Source: an uncultured Collinsella sp.
Lineage (GTDB): Bacteria > Actinomycetota > Coriobacteriia > Coriobacteriales > Coriobacteriaceae
Length of the DNA stretch: 64,000 bases
Direction: 5' to 3'
NCBI GenBank assembly: GCA_902491765.1
Contig: CABUIY010000007.1
Span: forward strand, 27,508-91,507
Of this stretch, positions 25,753 to 34,203 are shown piece by piece. The notes below the pieces were generated by a model, which made no database searches, was not told where the DNA came from, and saw nothing but the letters and a program-made list of their open reading frames with translations. The stretch's first letter is position 1. Every line of letters begins with the position of its first letter. The translations under genes and the position numbers were made by a program.

Positions 25753-26490
25753 CTAAACGTTTGCTCGGTTGGTGAAGATGCCCTTTTTGGAAGTCCCCTG
25801 ATCGTCGGAGCCCTTCTTCACCTTCTTACCGTCCTTGGTGTAGTAGGAGTAGTAGTACTCGCTGGTCTCGGTCTCGCAGTAGTTCATAACGGTACCGATG
25901 AGCTTGACCTTCTCGGACTTCTTAAGCTGACCGATGGCGTTGAGCGCCTCCTCGCGCTTGGTGAAATCCTCACGCACGACAAAAAGCGCACCGTCGGTCA
26001 GACTTGCGATCTCGGCAGCATCGATGAAAGTGCCGACCGGGGGAGCATCAAAGATGACGTACTGGAACTTGGCGGACAGTGCCTTTACCAGCTTGGCAAA
26101 GCGGTGAGAGACGATGATGTCGGCAGGATTGGGAATATGCGGCTCGGCATCGAGGAAGTAGAAGTTCTTCTGACCCGTCTCGACAATTGCCTGGTCAATG
26201 GAGATCTGCTCGGAAAGAACCGCATAGAGTCCGCCGCGCGAACGAACGCCGAGCATATCGGAAAGGGACCTGCGGCGCATATCGGCCTCGACCAAGAGCA
26301 CGGACTTGCCGCTCGTGGCGATTGCCTGAGCAAGGTTAATGGAAACCGTAGACTTGCCCTCGTTGGGAATCGAGGACGTGACGGTGATGGTGCGAATGGG
26401 GTCGTCCACACTCGCAAAGCGGATGTTGGCCAGAAGGGTCTTGGCGGCATTCTGTACAACGAGCTTATCGGTGTTCTTTGCCTTAGCCAT
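25753..26490 (-). CDS. CpsD/CapB-family tyrosine autokinase
   Basis: A 245-residue BY-kinase cytosolic domain. Walker A is SSIPNEGKSTVS (usual form PGEGKST), Walker A' is VLLVEADMRRRS, and Walker B is VIFDAPPVG. The C-terminal tyrosine cluster SEYYYSYYTK is the autophosphorylation tail. It works with the membrane activator CpsC encoded 2 nt upstream and the phosphatase CpsB downstream. No glycosyltransferase or polymerase genes for a capsule are adjacent, so the targets lie elsewhere. Confidence 0.92.
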   Translation of the reverse strand: MAKAKNTDKLVVQNAAKTLLANIRFASVDDPIRTITVTSSIPNEGKSTVSINLAQAIATSGKSVLLVEADMRRRSLSDMLGVRSRGGLYAVLSEQISIDQAIVETGQKNFYFLDAEPHIPNPADIIVSHRFAKLVKALSAKFQYVIFDAPPVGTFIDAAEIASLTDGALFVVREDFTKREEALNAIGQLKKSEKVKLIGTVMNYCETETSEYYYSYYTKDGKKVKKGSDDQGTSKKGIFTNRANV

Positions 26491-26492
26491 GC

Positions 26493-27149
26493 CTATTTAC
26501 CACCTTTCATAGCCGGAATTCGGCCAACAACGGGAATGCCCAGGAGCTCTTCTGCCTCTTCGGCGCCGCGGATGCGGGTATTGAGCATGTCTGCCAAAAC
26601 GACATAGGCAACTGCGATAAAGATGCCCGCGAGGAACGCGACAGCAACGTACAGCATACGCTTGGGACCGCTGGGGGCTTCGGGGGTCTTAGCCTCGTCG
26701 ATAACGTTGATGCTCTGGGCAGCGCCGACGTTCTGAGCGACCGTACTCACCGAGCTGGCCATGGCCTTTGCGACCTTAGCCGTCTCCTTGGCATCGGTGC
26801 CGGTAACCGAAAGCGTAATGACACGCGTGGTGGTCTCGGAGGAAACAGACACCTTGTAGTCATCCAGATCGGTGAGGCCCAGTTCATTGGCTGCGCCGCT
26901 CTTAACGCTATCGCTATCCAGCAGCGTGGCGATATCGTTGGAAAGCATCTGGCTCGCCGAGAGATCGTTGTAGCTCATCTGACCGCTATCGTCGGTCTTG
27001 GCGAGAATGTACATGCTCGTCGTCGCGGTATAGGTGTTGTCCATCGCAACGAAGGACACGATGCCCATGGCGATCGCGCAGACCACCGGAAGGGTGATGA
27101 CCAGCTGAAGGTGCTTCTTCAGCAGCTGGAACAGTTCGAGAAGGGTCAT
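26493..27149 (-). CDS. Wzz/CpsC-type chain-length determinant and kinase activator
   Basis: A 218-residue membrane protein with the Wzz topology: helix 1 at about 18-38 (LVITLPVVCAIAMGIVSFVA), an extracellular domain, and helix 2 at about 175-195 (MLYVAVAFLAGIFIAVAYVV) followed by a short cytosolic tail that activates CpsD. PSGPKR before helix 2 is the proline-rich signature. First gene of the operon; likely promoter at 27197-27225 (TTGGTC, 17 bp, TAACAT). Confidence 0.9.
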   Translation of the reverse strand: MTLLELFQLLKKHLQLVITLPVVCAIAMGIVSFVAMDNTYTATTSMYILAKTDDSGQMSYNDLSASQMLSNDIATLLDSDSVKSGAANELGLTDLDDYKVSVSSETTTRVITLSVTGTDAKETAKVAKAMASSVSTVAQNVGAAQSINVIDEAKTPEAPSGPKRMLYVAVAFLAGIFIAVAYVVLADMLNTRIRGAEEAEELLGIPVVGRIPAMKGGK

Positions 27150-27196
27150 GCAGCTTGCCTTTCATTTCCCCAGTTCGGATTGACAAAACTGTTCGT

Positions 27197-27225
27197 ATGT
27201 TATCGCATCTTTTTACCGAGACCAA
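27197..27225 (-). promoter_or_regulatory. Promoter of the cpsC-cpsD-cpsB operon
   Basis: Minus-strand -35 TTGGTC (27220-27225) and -10 TAACAT (27197-27202) with exactly 17 bp between them, about 48 nt before the cpsC-type start codon. Confidence 0.5.
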
Positions 27226-27287
27226 ACTCTATACATAAGAAACAGGCTCTCCTGTAAAAATGTCGGAAGCAATCGTAAAATTGCACA

Positions 27288-27322
27288 ACAACGCCGCACC
27301 CGAAAGTCAAATGCGGCGTCTG
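27288..27322 (-). terminator. Hairpin after the downstream histidine kinase gene
   Basis: ACGCCGCA/TGCGGCGT stem 23 bp after the kinase stop at 27345, followed by TTGTTGTG on the minus strand; a weak T-run. Confidence 0.5.
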
Positions 27323-27344
27323 CATCAATATCTATGTTGTATCG

Positions 27345-28769
27345 CTATGCGAATGGCTCGTCCTGCCGTATGGGAAACGTCACCGTAATGGTGGTTCCCA
27401 CGCCCAACTCGCTCGACAAATCGAGCGTGGCGTGATGATACAGGGCCGCATGCTTGACAATGGCAAGCCCCAGACCGGTTCCGCCGCGCGCCTTGGACCT
27501 ACTCTTGTCCACGCGATAGAACCGCTCAAATACCTTGCCCTGTTCTTCAGGCGCGATACCGATTCCCGTGTCGGCGACCGCGAGGAACGGATGGCCTTCG
27601 TCGTTGGTGCCGCACTGCAGCGTAACCGCACCGCCGGGTCGATTGTAGCGGATGGCGTTGCTCGCCAGATTATAGATGAGCTCGTCAATCAAGCGCGACA
27701 CGCCTTCGATGACCACAGGCTTGGTCTCATGACTTATCGTCACATTCGCCTGACGGGCGACCTGTTCAAGACGCTGCTCAACCGCGTAGATGGCACGCGA
27801 GAGCTCAATAGGCTCCGTGGAACCAATGGGCACCGCCTCGCCCTCAGTTGCACGCTCGGCCTCGTCCAAGTTAGACAGCGTAAGGATGTCGTTGACGAGC
27901 GCTGCCAAGCGGCCCGCCTCACGATAGATGCGACCGCCAAAGTTGCGCAGGTCGCCCTCGCCCTCGACCATGCCGTTTGCGATGAGCTCGGCATAGCCCG
28001 AAATCGCCGTAAGCGGCGTCTTGAGCTCATGGGTGATATTCGCCGTGAACTCGCGGCGCATACGGTCGTTGTCCGCTAGCACCGCCATTTGGCGCTTGAG
28101 TTCCTGGCGCTGCGACTCGATACGCTCAAGCATGGGGACCATCTCGGCATAGGCGTGCTCATAGCTACGGCGTGGGTGGTCCAAATCCACCTCTTGCAAC
28201 GGCGCGATGATGGCACGGGACTCGCGGCGCGCCATAAAAAACGAGAGTACCGCACCCGCTGCTGCGATAAGCAGCATCGGCGCCACCATCGACAGCAAAA
28301 TCGCCGCAACGCCAGGCTGGGCCTGCGCCAAGCGGACAACCTGGCCGTTATCAAGGGCGACGGCGCGATACAGCATAATCTCGTCGAGCGTAGAGCTTGC
28401 GCGCTCCGCGGAACCCAAACCACTCTCAAAGGCCTCGATGACCTCGGGGCGATCGCCATGGTTGGGCAGTGTGGAAGGCGACGCCTCGTTGTCGTAGGCA
28501 ACCGATCCATCCTTGTTAATCAGCGTGATTCGCAAGTCCTCGCGATCGAGACTACGCAAGAACGGGATGGGCTCCTGCTGTTCGTCGAGAGCGGCAGCAA
28601 TGAGCTCGGTTTCCTGCGCCAGATTGGTACTCGTGGCATCCGCCAAGGTGTTTTGCACAAAGAACGCACCCAGCACCGTAAACGCCACGATAACCGCCAT
28701 GGCGCAGACAAAGATCGTCACAAAAACGCGGTGCGACAGCGTATGTTTTCCCTGGGGGGCGAAGACCAC
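27345..28769 (-). CDS. Sensor histidine kinase, PhoR-like
   Basis: A 474-residue two-helix kinase: helix at about 13-37, an extracytoplasmic sensor of about 120 residues, helix at about 160-185, a HAMP-like linker, an H-box FTANITHELKTPLTAISGY, and the ATPase motifs NAIRYN, ADTGIGIAPEEQ and GGTGLGLAIVK. Its GTG start lies 3 nt after the response regulator stop, with GGAG inside that gene's end. The pairing with a PhoB-like regulator and with pstB upstream suggests phosphate sensing, by inference. Confidence 0.9.
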   Translation of the reverse strand: MVFAPQGKHTLSHRVFVTIFVCAMAVIVAFTVLGAFFVQNTLADATSTNLAQETELIAAALDEQQEPIPFLRSLDREDLRITLINKDGSVAYDNEASPSTLPNHGDRPEVIEAFESGLGSAERASSTLDEIMLYRAVALDNGQVVRLAQAQPGVAAILLSMVAPMLLIAAAGAVLSFFMARRESRAIIAPLQEVDLDHPRRSYEHAYAEMVPMLERIESQRQELKRQMAVLADNDRMRREFTANITHELKTPLTAISGYAELIANGMVEGEGDLRNFGGRIYREAGRLAALVNDILTLSNLDEAERATEGEAVPIGSTEPIELSRAIYAVEQRLEQVARQANVTISHETKPVVIEGVSRLIDELIYNLASNAIRYNRPGGAVTLQCGTNDEGHPFLAVADTGIGIAPEEQGKVFERFYRVDKSRSKARGGTGLGLAIVKHAALYHHATLDLSSELGVGTTITVTFPIRQDEPFA

Positions 28770-28772
28770 GGG

Positions 28773-29501
28773 TTACTCCTCCGATGCGGTGGCCGCGGTG
28801 TCGTCACCTTCGGCACCATCACCGGCAGAAGGCTCGGCCAAGCGGTAGCCCACGCCGCGCACGGTCTCGATGGCGCTGGCATGCTCGCCCAGTTTTTGGC
28901 GAAGCGTCTGCACGTGCACGTCAACGGTGCGCGAACCGCCGTCGAAGTCCCAGCCCCACACGCTCTGCAGCAACGACTCACGGGTAAAGACCACGCCGGG
29001 CTTGCGCATGAGGTACTCGAGCAGGTCGAACTCGCGCAGGGTGAGCTTAAGCGGCTCGCCGGCAACGGTCACCTCGCGATGGCTGGGCGAGAGCACGATG
29101 TCGCCCACGCTGAGCACATCGCTCGCCTGCTTGACCATGCCGCCGCGACGCAGCAGTGCGCGGCAGCGGCTCGCAAGCTCCATGAGCGAAAACGGCTTAG
29201 TCAGGTAATCGTCGGCACCGCCATCGAGCGCCATCACCTTGTCGAGCTCGGTATCCTTGGCGGTAAGCATCATGATGGGCACCGTCGCCGTCAGGCGATC
29301 GGCACGCAGTCGACGCATAATCGCCAAGCCATCGGTATCGGGCAGCATGATGTCGAGCAGGACGGCATCGGGTACCCGTCGCGCCACGGCAGCCTTAAAC
29401 TCACCGTCGCACGAAAAGCCTTCGGCCTCAATCCCCTGCTTGCGCAGTGCATAGACCGTCAAATCCCTGATGTTGTCATCGTCCTCGACGTAATAGATCA
29501 T
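28773..29501 (-). CDS. Response regulator, OmpR/PhoB family
   Basis: A 242-residue transcription regulator. The receiver domain has the acidic pocket EDDD, the phospho-acceptor Asp in AVLLDIMLPDTDG and the conserved Lys in DDYLTKPFS. The winged-helix domain ends with SRTVDVHVQTLRQKLG and VRGVGYRLAE. AAAGGGG supports the ATG at 29501. It is co-transcribed with the kinase downstream, and pstB lies 64 nt upstream on the same strand. Confidence 0.93.
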   Translation of the reverse strand: MIYYVEDDDNIRDLTVYALRKQGIEAEGFSCDGEFKAAVARRVPDAVLLDIMLPDTDGLAIMRRLRADRLTATVPIMMLTAKDTELDKVMALDGGADDYLTKPFSLMELASRCRALLRRGGMVKQASDVLSVGDIVLSPSHREVTVAGEPLKLTLREFDLLEYLMRKPGVVFTRESLLQSVWGWDFDGGSRTVDVHVQTLRQKLGEHASAIETVRGVGYRLAEPSAGDGAEGDDTAATASEE

Positions 29502-29565
29502 GTTGAACCCCTTTGCGGCCGGCATGACCGCATCTTAACCCTAAAGGTACCTTTACTAGATGGTA

Positions 29566-30441
29566 TCAGCCAAAACGTCCCGTCAAATAATCCGCCGTGC
29601 GCGGATCGGTCGGATTCTTGAAGAGTTGCGCGGTGGGCGCGTGCTCCACCAGCTCACCCAGCAAAAAGAATGCGACCGAATCGGAGATACGCGCCGCCTG
29701 CTGCATATTGTGCGTAACGACCACGAGCGTGCAGGTCTCTTTGAGCTCACAGGCCAGCTGCTCCACCACCAGCGTCGACACAGGGTCGAGTGCCGAGGTC
29801 GGCTCGTCCATCAGCAGAATGTCGGGCTGCACGGCAAGTGCGCGGGCGATGCACAGACGCTGCTGCTGGCCGCCCGAAAGACCCAGACCCGACTCTTTGA
29901 GCTTGTCCTTGACCTCATCCCATAGCGCAGCGCGACGAAGGGAGTCCTCGACCAGCTCATCCAGCGCAGCGCGATCGCGCACACCCATACCGCGCGGACC
30001 ATACGCGACGTTGTCGTAGATGCTCATGGGAAACGGGTTGGGGCGCTGGAACACCATGCCCACGCGCTGGCGAAGGCGGCAGATGTCGTAGTCGCCCAGG
30101 ATATCTTGACCATCGAGCGCAATCTTGCCCTCGATTCGGCAGTCCTTGATGCCGTCGTTCATGCGGTTAAAGCAGCGCAGCAACGTGGACTTTCCGCAGC
30201 CCGAAGGCCCGATGAACGAGGTAATCTGCTTGTCGCGAATCTTGATATTCACGTCCTTGAGCGCATGGTGGTCGCCATAGAACAGGTCGAGGCCCTCAAC
30301 ATCGATGCGCGTCGGCGAGGCGGCAAGATCCTCTGCCGTGGGGCGAGTCGCATCCCCAACCTCGCGCTCGTGCGCGGCCTCGGCCTGCGCTTTCATGAGT
30401 TCTTCAAGCTCCGTGGGCTCCACTGCCGCAGCAGCCGTCAT
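29566..30441 (-). CDS. pstB: Phosphate ABC transporter ATP-binding protein PstB
   Basis: The 291-residue ATPase of the high-affinity phosphate importer. Walker A is GPSGCGKSTLL, the PstB-specific stretch is MVFQRPNPFPMSIYDNVAYG, the signature is LSGGQQQRLCIARA, Walker B is ILLMDEPTSALDP, and the H-loop is VVVTHNMQQ. It carries an unusual N-terminal extension of about 45 acidic residues before the ABC domain. GGAGG 8 nt upstream selects the ATG at 30441. pstS, pstC, pstA and phoU are not in the window, so this copy is separated from its permease or the rest lies elsewhere. Confidence 0.94.
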   Translation of the reverse strand: MTAAAAVEPTELEELMKAQAEAAHEREVGDATRPTAEDLAASPTRIDVEGLDLFYGDHHALKDVNIKIRDKQITSFIGPSGCGKSTLLRCFNRMNDGIKDCRIEGKIALDGQDILGDYDICRLRQRVGMVFQRPNPFPMSIYDNVAYGPRGMGVRDRAALDELVEDSLRRAALWDEVKDKLKESGLGLSGGQQQRLCIARALAVQPDILLMDEPTSALDPVSTLVVEQLACELKETCTLVVVTHNMQQAARISDSVAFFLLGELVEHAPTAQLFKNPTDPRTADYLTGRFG

Positions 30442-30544
30442 ACCGCATACCTCCACATCGATATCAATTCAGCAGTATCGATAGTAGAAATCGCGGCTCA
30501 TATGCACGTGAGCGCATTGTCAAGTGTTTGTAAGGGCACGCTGG

Positions 30545-31783
30545 CTATGCGGCGGGCAGCTCGATGGTGAATATCGTGTGTTCGGGCGTCGATTCACATG
30601 CAACGGTACCACCGTGCGCGCATACGATCTCCTTGGCAATAGCAAGGCCCAGACCGGCAACACCGCGATTGGTCGCACGCGCCGCATCCAGGCGATAGAA
30701 CTTCTCAAAGATCACCTTGAGCTTAGCCGCAGGGATAGGATCGCCCTGATTGATAAAGCGCACGCGCACGCCGCCATCGTCTTGGCGCCCGGCCTCAATC
30801 GTGATAGTCGAGCCCTCATAGCTATAGGCGACGGCGTTTTTCATGATGTTGTTGAACACGCGGGCCATCTTGTCGCCATCCACGAGCACCGTCAGGTCCT
30901 CGCGAATATCAACTTGGACTTCCTTATGCTGCTCGTTGAGGATGGGATAGAACTCGTCAGCCACCTGAGCCAGCAGCAACCCCAGATCAACATAGCCGCG
31001 CGTGAGCACGATATCGTGGAAGTCAAAGCGCGTGATATCGAAGAACTCTTCGATGAGCGTATCGAGCCGGTGCGCCTTGTCGAGCGCCACGCCCGTAAAG
31101 TGCGCACGTTGCTCAAGCGGCAAATCGGGAGCCTCCTGCAGGAGCGAAAGATAGCCCACCACGCTGGCGAGCGGGGTGCGTAGGTCATGTGCCAAGTACG
31201 TGACCAGATCGTCCTTGCGATGCGACTCGTCACGCAGAGCTTGTTGCACCTTGCGCTCACGGTCACGCACGCGGTTAAGGGCGCCCTCGACCTCCAAGAA
31301 GTCGCCGTCGATGTTGTCCCAGGTGTCGGGGTGATCGATCAGGCGATCTTGAATACGAGCGGCCAGCACACAATCGGCATGCTGCTCGCCCTGCTCGTAG
31401 CCCTGGTAGTACAGGGCGCGGCCGCACAAGAACAGCACGCACACGGCAAGCGCCAGCACAAAGCCAAGCATGTTGAATACAAAGCCGGCATCAAACAGCA
31501 CCGGCCCTTCGATGCCGCCGAGCGCCATGGCGCCAATCGCCAACGTCATGGCCCACGCGGCGCCGCCAATCACCACGCAGCGGCACACGATCTCAAATCG
31601 ATCGATCAGCAAAAAGCCGACAAGCAGCACCGCCAAGATTCCGACGATGTTGTCGATGCCAATCAGCAGCAGGCTCAGCAAAAAGAGCAGCACCGTTGCA
31701 AGCGCGCGGTTGTCGACGACCGACCTCACGTATTCAAAGAGCCGATCGGGCACCTCGAACGCTTGCCTATCGTCTTTTGTCAT
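30545..31783 (-). CDS. Sensor histidine kinase, VanS/WalK-like
   Basis: A 412-residue kinase with four predicted N-terminal helices (VLLFLLSLLLIGIDNIVGIL to LALAVCVLFLCG) instead of a large sensor domain, H-box TYLAHDLRTPLASVVGYLSL, and ATPase motifs KNAVAYS and GVAGLGLAIAKEI. Membrane or envelope stress is a plausible signal for such topology. TGAGGA supports the ATG at 31783, 26 nt after the regulator stop. The longest reading frame extends into the regulator gene but has no ribosome-binding site. Confidence 0.9.
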   Translation of the reverse strand: MTKDDRQAFEVPDRLFEYVRSVVDNRALATVLLFLLSLLLIGIDNIVGILAVLLVGFLLIDRFEIVCRCVVIGGAAWAMTLAIGAMALGGIEGPVLFDAGFVFNMLGFVLALAVCVLFLCGRALYYQGYEQGEQHADCVLAARIQDRLIDHPDTWDNIDGDFLEVEGALNRVRDRERKVQQALRDESHRKDDLVTYLAHDLRTPLASVVGYLSLLQEAPDLPLEQRAHFTGVALDKAHRLDTLIEEFFDITRFDFHDIVLTRGYVDLGLLLAQVADEFYPILNEQHKEVQVDIREDLTVLVDGDKMARVFNNIMKNAVAYSYEGSTITIEAGRQDDGGVRVRFINQGDPIPAAKLKVIFEKFYRLDAARATNRGVAGLGLAIAKEIVCAHGGTVACESTPEHTIFTIELPAA

Positions 31784-31809
31784 ATCAAGATCCTCACAAG
31801 CGAAAAGCG

Positions 31810-32505
31810 TTATTCGATGATGTAGCCGACGCCCCAGACGTTTTTGATAAAGCGTGGCTTTTGTGCGTCGTCGCCGATCTTTTCGCGCAAGTGGCGAATA
31901 TGCACCATCACCGTATTGTTGGAGCCGGGCATAAAGTCCTCGTTCCACACCGCGCGGAACAGGTCCTCCACGGCCACCACGCTGCCGCGATGCTCGACCA
32001 GATACAGCAAGATTGAATACTCGGTGGGCGTGAGGCGAACCGGTGAACCGTCTACTGTCACGGAACGAGCATCGCGGTTGATCTCCAAGCCGTCGAGCTG
32101 AATGGTCGGCGACTCGGCCGCCTGTGCACGGCTACCGTAGCTGGTGTAGCGGCGAAGCTGAGCGTGCACGCGCGCGATGAGCTCCGGCGGACGGAACGGC
32201 TTAACCACGTAATCGTCCGCGCCAAGCGAAAGGCCCCCGATCTTCTCTTGCTGGGCATCGCGCGCCGTCAGCATGATCACGGGATAGGTATGGCTGGAAC
32301 GGATCGTACGCAGCAGCTCAAACCCATCGATATCGGGCAGCATGACATCAAGCAGCGCCAGATCGAACTCCTGCTCCAAAATCGCCTTGGCAGCATCGGC
32401 CCCGCTATAGGCAATCTGGACATCAAAGCCCTCTTTTGTAAGGCAGATGCCAACCAAGTCGGCGATGGCCTTCTCGTCATCAACTACCAAAATGCGCTCG
32501 TTCAT
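31810..32505 (-). CDS. Response regulator, OmpR/VanR family
   Basis: A 231-residue regulator with a receiver domain (VVDDEKAIADL, phospho-acceptor Asp in LALLDVMLPDIDG, GADDYVVKPF) and a winged-helix DNA-binding domain (LTPTEYSILLYLVEHRG, NTVMVHIRHLREKIG, VWGVGYIIE). First gene of a minus-strand block RR, HK, pstB, RR, HK. The divergent neighbour is the D,D-carboxypeptidase gene at 32703, a possible target because VanR-type regulators often control cell-wall enzymes; this is inference. Confidence 0.92.
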   Translation of the reverse strand: MNERILVVDDEKAIADLVGICLTKEGFDVQIAYSGADAAKAILEQEFDLALLDVMLPDIDGFELLRTIRSSHTYPVIMLTARDAQQEKIGGLSLGADDYVVKPFRPPELIARVHAQLRRYTSYGSRAQAAESPTIQLDGLEINRDARSVTVDGSPVRLTPTEYSILLYLVEHRGSVVAVEDLFRAVWNEDFMPGSNNTVMVHIRHLREKIGDDAQKPRFIKNVWGVGYIIE

Positions 32506-32702
32506 GCGTGCTCCTCTCGCGCTCCATTATGCCTGAGGCGACGCACGCCACACACAACAAGCGTGGGTGATTAAGCCGGCCTTAAGCACCCTTGTGCCCG
32601 TTCAGGTGCGGATGTGGGCCAAGCGCGCACGCGATGATCGCCGACGCCGGCAAACGATATACTCTAGTTCCAGAAGAGACCATCCCGTCGAAAGCGAAAT
32701 CC

Positions 32703-34043
32703 GTGAAGTCCCTCACCTCTTTTGCAAAGCGCTCAGCCCAGCTTGCCGCCGGCTTTGTCTGCGCTATCGCCCTTGCCGCTGGCGCGCCCACCGTCGCCGG
32801 CGCCCAAGTGCTCACGACCGACAATGTTTGCGGCAAAACCGCCGATGCGCGCGGCATCACGGCCGAAAACCTGCCCGATATCGATGCGACCAATGCCCTC
32901 GTCATGGGCAAAGACGGCACCGTCTACTATGGGCGCGGCGCCGATGAGCAGGTCAAGATTGCCTCGATCACCAAGGTCATGACCGCAATCCTAACCGTCG
33001 AGAATTGCAAGATGGACGAGAAGGTCACGGTGAGCAACGCCGCAGCCACCGTGGGTAATTCGACCGCCGGCTTGCTCGAAGGCGACGAGCTTACCGTGGA
33101 GCAGGCACTGCGCGGCCTGATGATTCCCTCGGGCAACGACGCCGCCATCGTGCTCGCCGAATATGTGGGCAAGAAAATCGACCCTAAGACCAAAGACGCC
33201 GAGGCCACATTTGTGAAGGCCATGAACGAGCGCGCTAAGAAGCTCGGCTGCACCGGTACGCTTTTTGAAAACCCGCATGGTCTGGACTTTGATGAGTGGG
33301 CTGGCGATATGCACTCAACCGCACACGACGTAGCGCTGATGATGCAGGAGGCCATGAAAAACGACACGATCCGCGAGGTCGTAGCGAGCGAGGATTCCTG
33401 GATCGAGGTCACGGGCGCCGACGGCACCGACCATTCGCATTCCATGGACACGCATAACTATTTGCTGGGCCAAGATGGCAACATCGGTGGCAAGACTGGC
33501 ACCACCGACGATGCAGGCTATTGCTTTACGAGCGCCTACAACCGCGACGGCGACGAGATCTACACCGTTATTTTGAACTCCACCACCACCGATCAGCGCT
33601 TTACCGATACCGCCGCCCTTGCCAATTGGTACTACGGTCACAAGGTGACGGTCGCAATCGCCAACACGCAGGAAAAGACCGCCAACGGCAACCCGCTTAT
33701 GGCACGCATTAGCCAGACAGATTGGACGGACAAGACGATCGACGCCACGCTCGCCGACCCCGCCGCACAGGCAACGGTGTTCTCACTCGCCGGCGAAGTG
33801 ACCGAAAAAGTTAGCTACGATGACCTTTCGGGCACGGTGCATGTTGGCGACAAGGTAGGCAGCGTTACGCTCAAGCAGGACGGCACCAAGGTCGCCGTCA
33901 TGGACTTGGTTGCCGACGAGGAAGGCACAGGGCCGAATCCCATTGAATGGCTCCTCGTGAAGCTCGACCGCCTGGGCCGCCGCATCGACAACCGCCCGCT
34001 CACAGCCGAGAGCGAGACCGTAGCCAAGGCTCCCGAGGTGTAG
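32703..34043 (+). CDS. dacA: Serine-type D-Ala-D-Ala carboxypeptidase (PBP5-like)
   Basis: A secreted or membrane-attached 446-residue peptidase that trims the terminal D-Ala from peptidoglycan stem peptides. With a GTG start at 32703 a signal peptide (MKSLTSFAKRSAQLAAGFVC, cleavage near AGA-Q) is formed. The catalytic Ser is in SITK (residues 88-91), SGN in PSGNDAA, and KTG in GGKTGTTDDAG. The C-terminal part is the PBP5_C-like beta domain, followed by a weak amphipathic segment (NPIEWLLVKLDRLGRRI) that may anchor it to the membrane. A TATACT -10-like hexamer lies at about 32660. The frame is open to 32592, but that part is not signal-like. Confidence 0.9.
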   Translation: MKSLTSFAKRSAQLAAGFVCAIALAAGAPTVAGAQVLTTDNVCGKTADARGITAENLPDIDATNALVMGKDGTVYYGRGADEQVKIASITKVMTAILTVENCKMDEKVTVSNAAATVGNSTAGLLEGDELTVEQALRGLMIPSGNDAAIVLAEYVGKKIDPKTKDAEATFVKAMNERAKKLGCTGTLFENPHGLDFDEWAGDMHSTAHDVALMMQEAMKNDTIREVVASEDSWIEVTGADGTDHSHSMDTHNYLLGQDGNIGGKTGTTDDAGYCFTSAYNRDGDEIYTVILNSTTTDQRFTDTAALANWYYGHKVTVAIANTQEKTANGNPLMARISQTDWTDKTIDATLADPAAQATVFSLAGEVTEKVSYDDLSGTVHVGDKVGSVTLKQDGTKVAVMDLVADEEGTGPNPIEWLLVKLDRLGRRIDNRPLTAESETVAKAPEV

Positions 34044-34072
34044 GGCTGGGGGAACATTACATTTGAGATTGG

Positions 34073-34099
34073 AGAGGCGTCCAACGGGCGCCTCTTTTT
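34073..34099 (+). terminator. Terminator of dacA
   Basis: AGAGGCG/CGCCTCT stem followed by TTTTTG, 30 bp after the stop codon. Confidence 0.85.
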
Positions 34100-34203
34100 G
34101 AATACCTCTTAAACGGGATGCGTCAGAATCACCAAAGCGACATTGCTAGCCGTTTACCTTCGCTGTGTCTTTTCGGACCTTGAAAACGGGTCCACCGGGC
34201 ATG

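Noticed and set aside
32592..32702. Longer N-terminus for the D,D-carboxypeptidase
   Set aside because: The added residues would precede the signal peptide and overlap the likely -10 element; GTG at 32703 gives a standard secreted precursor.
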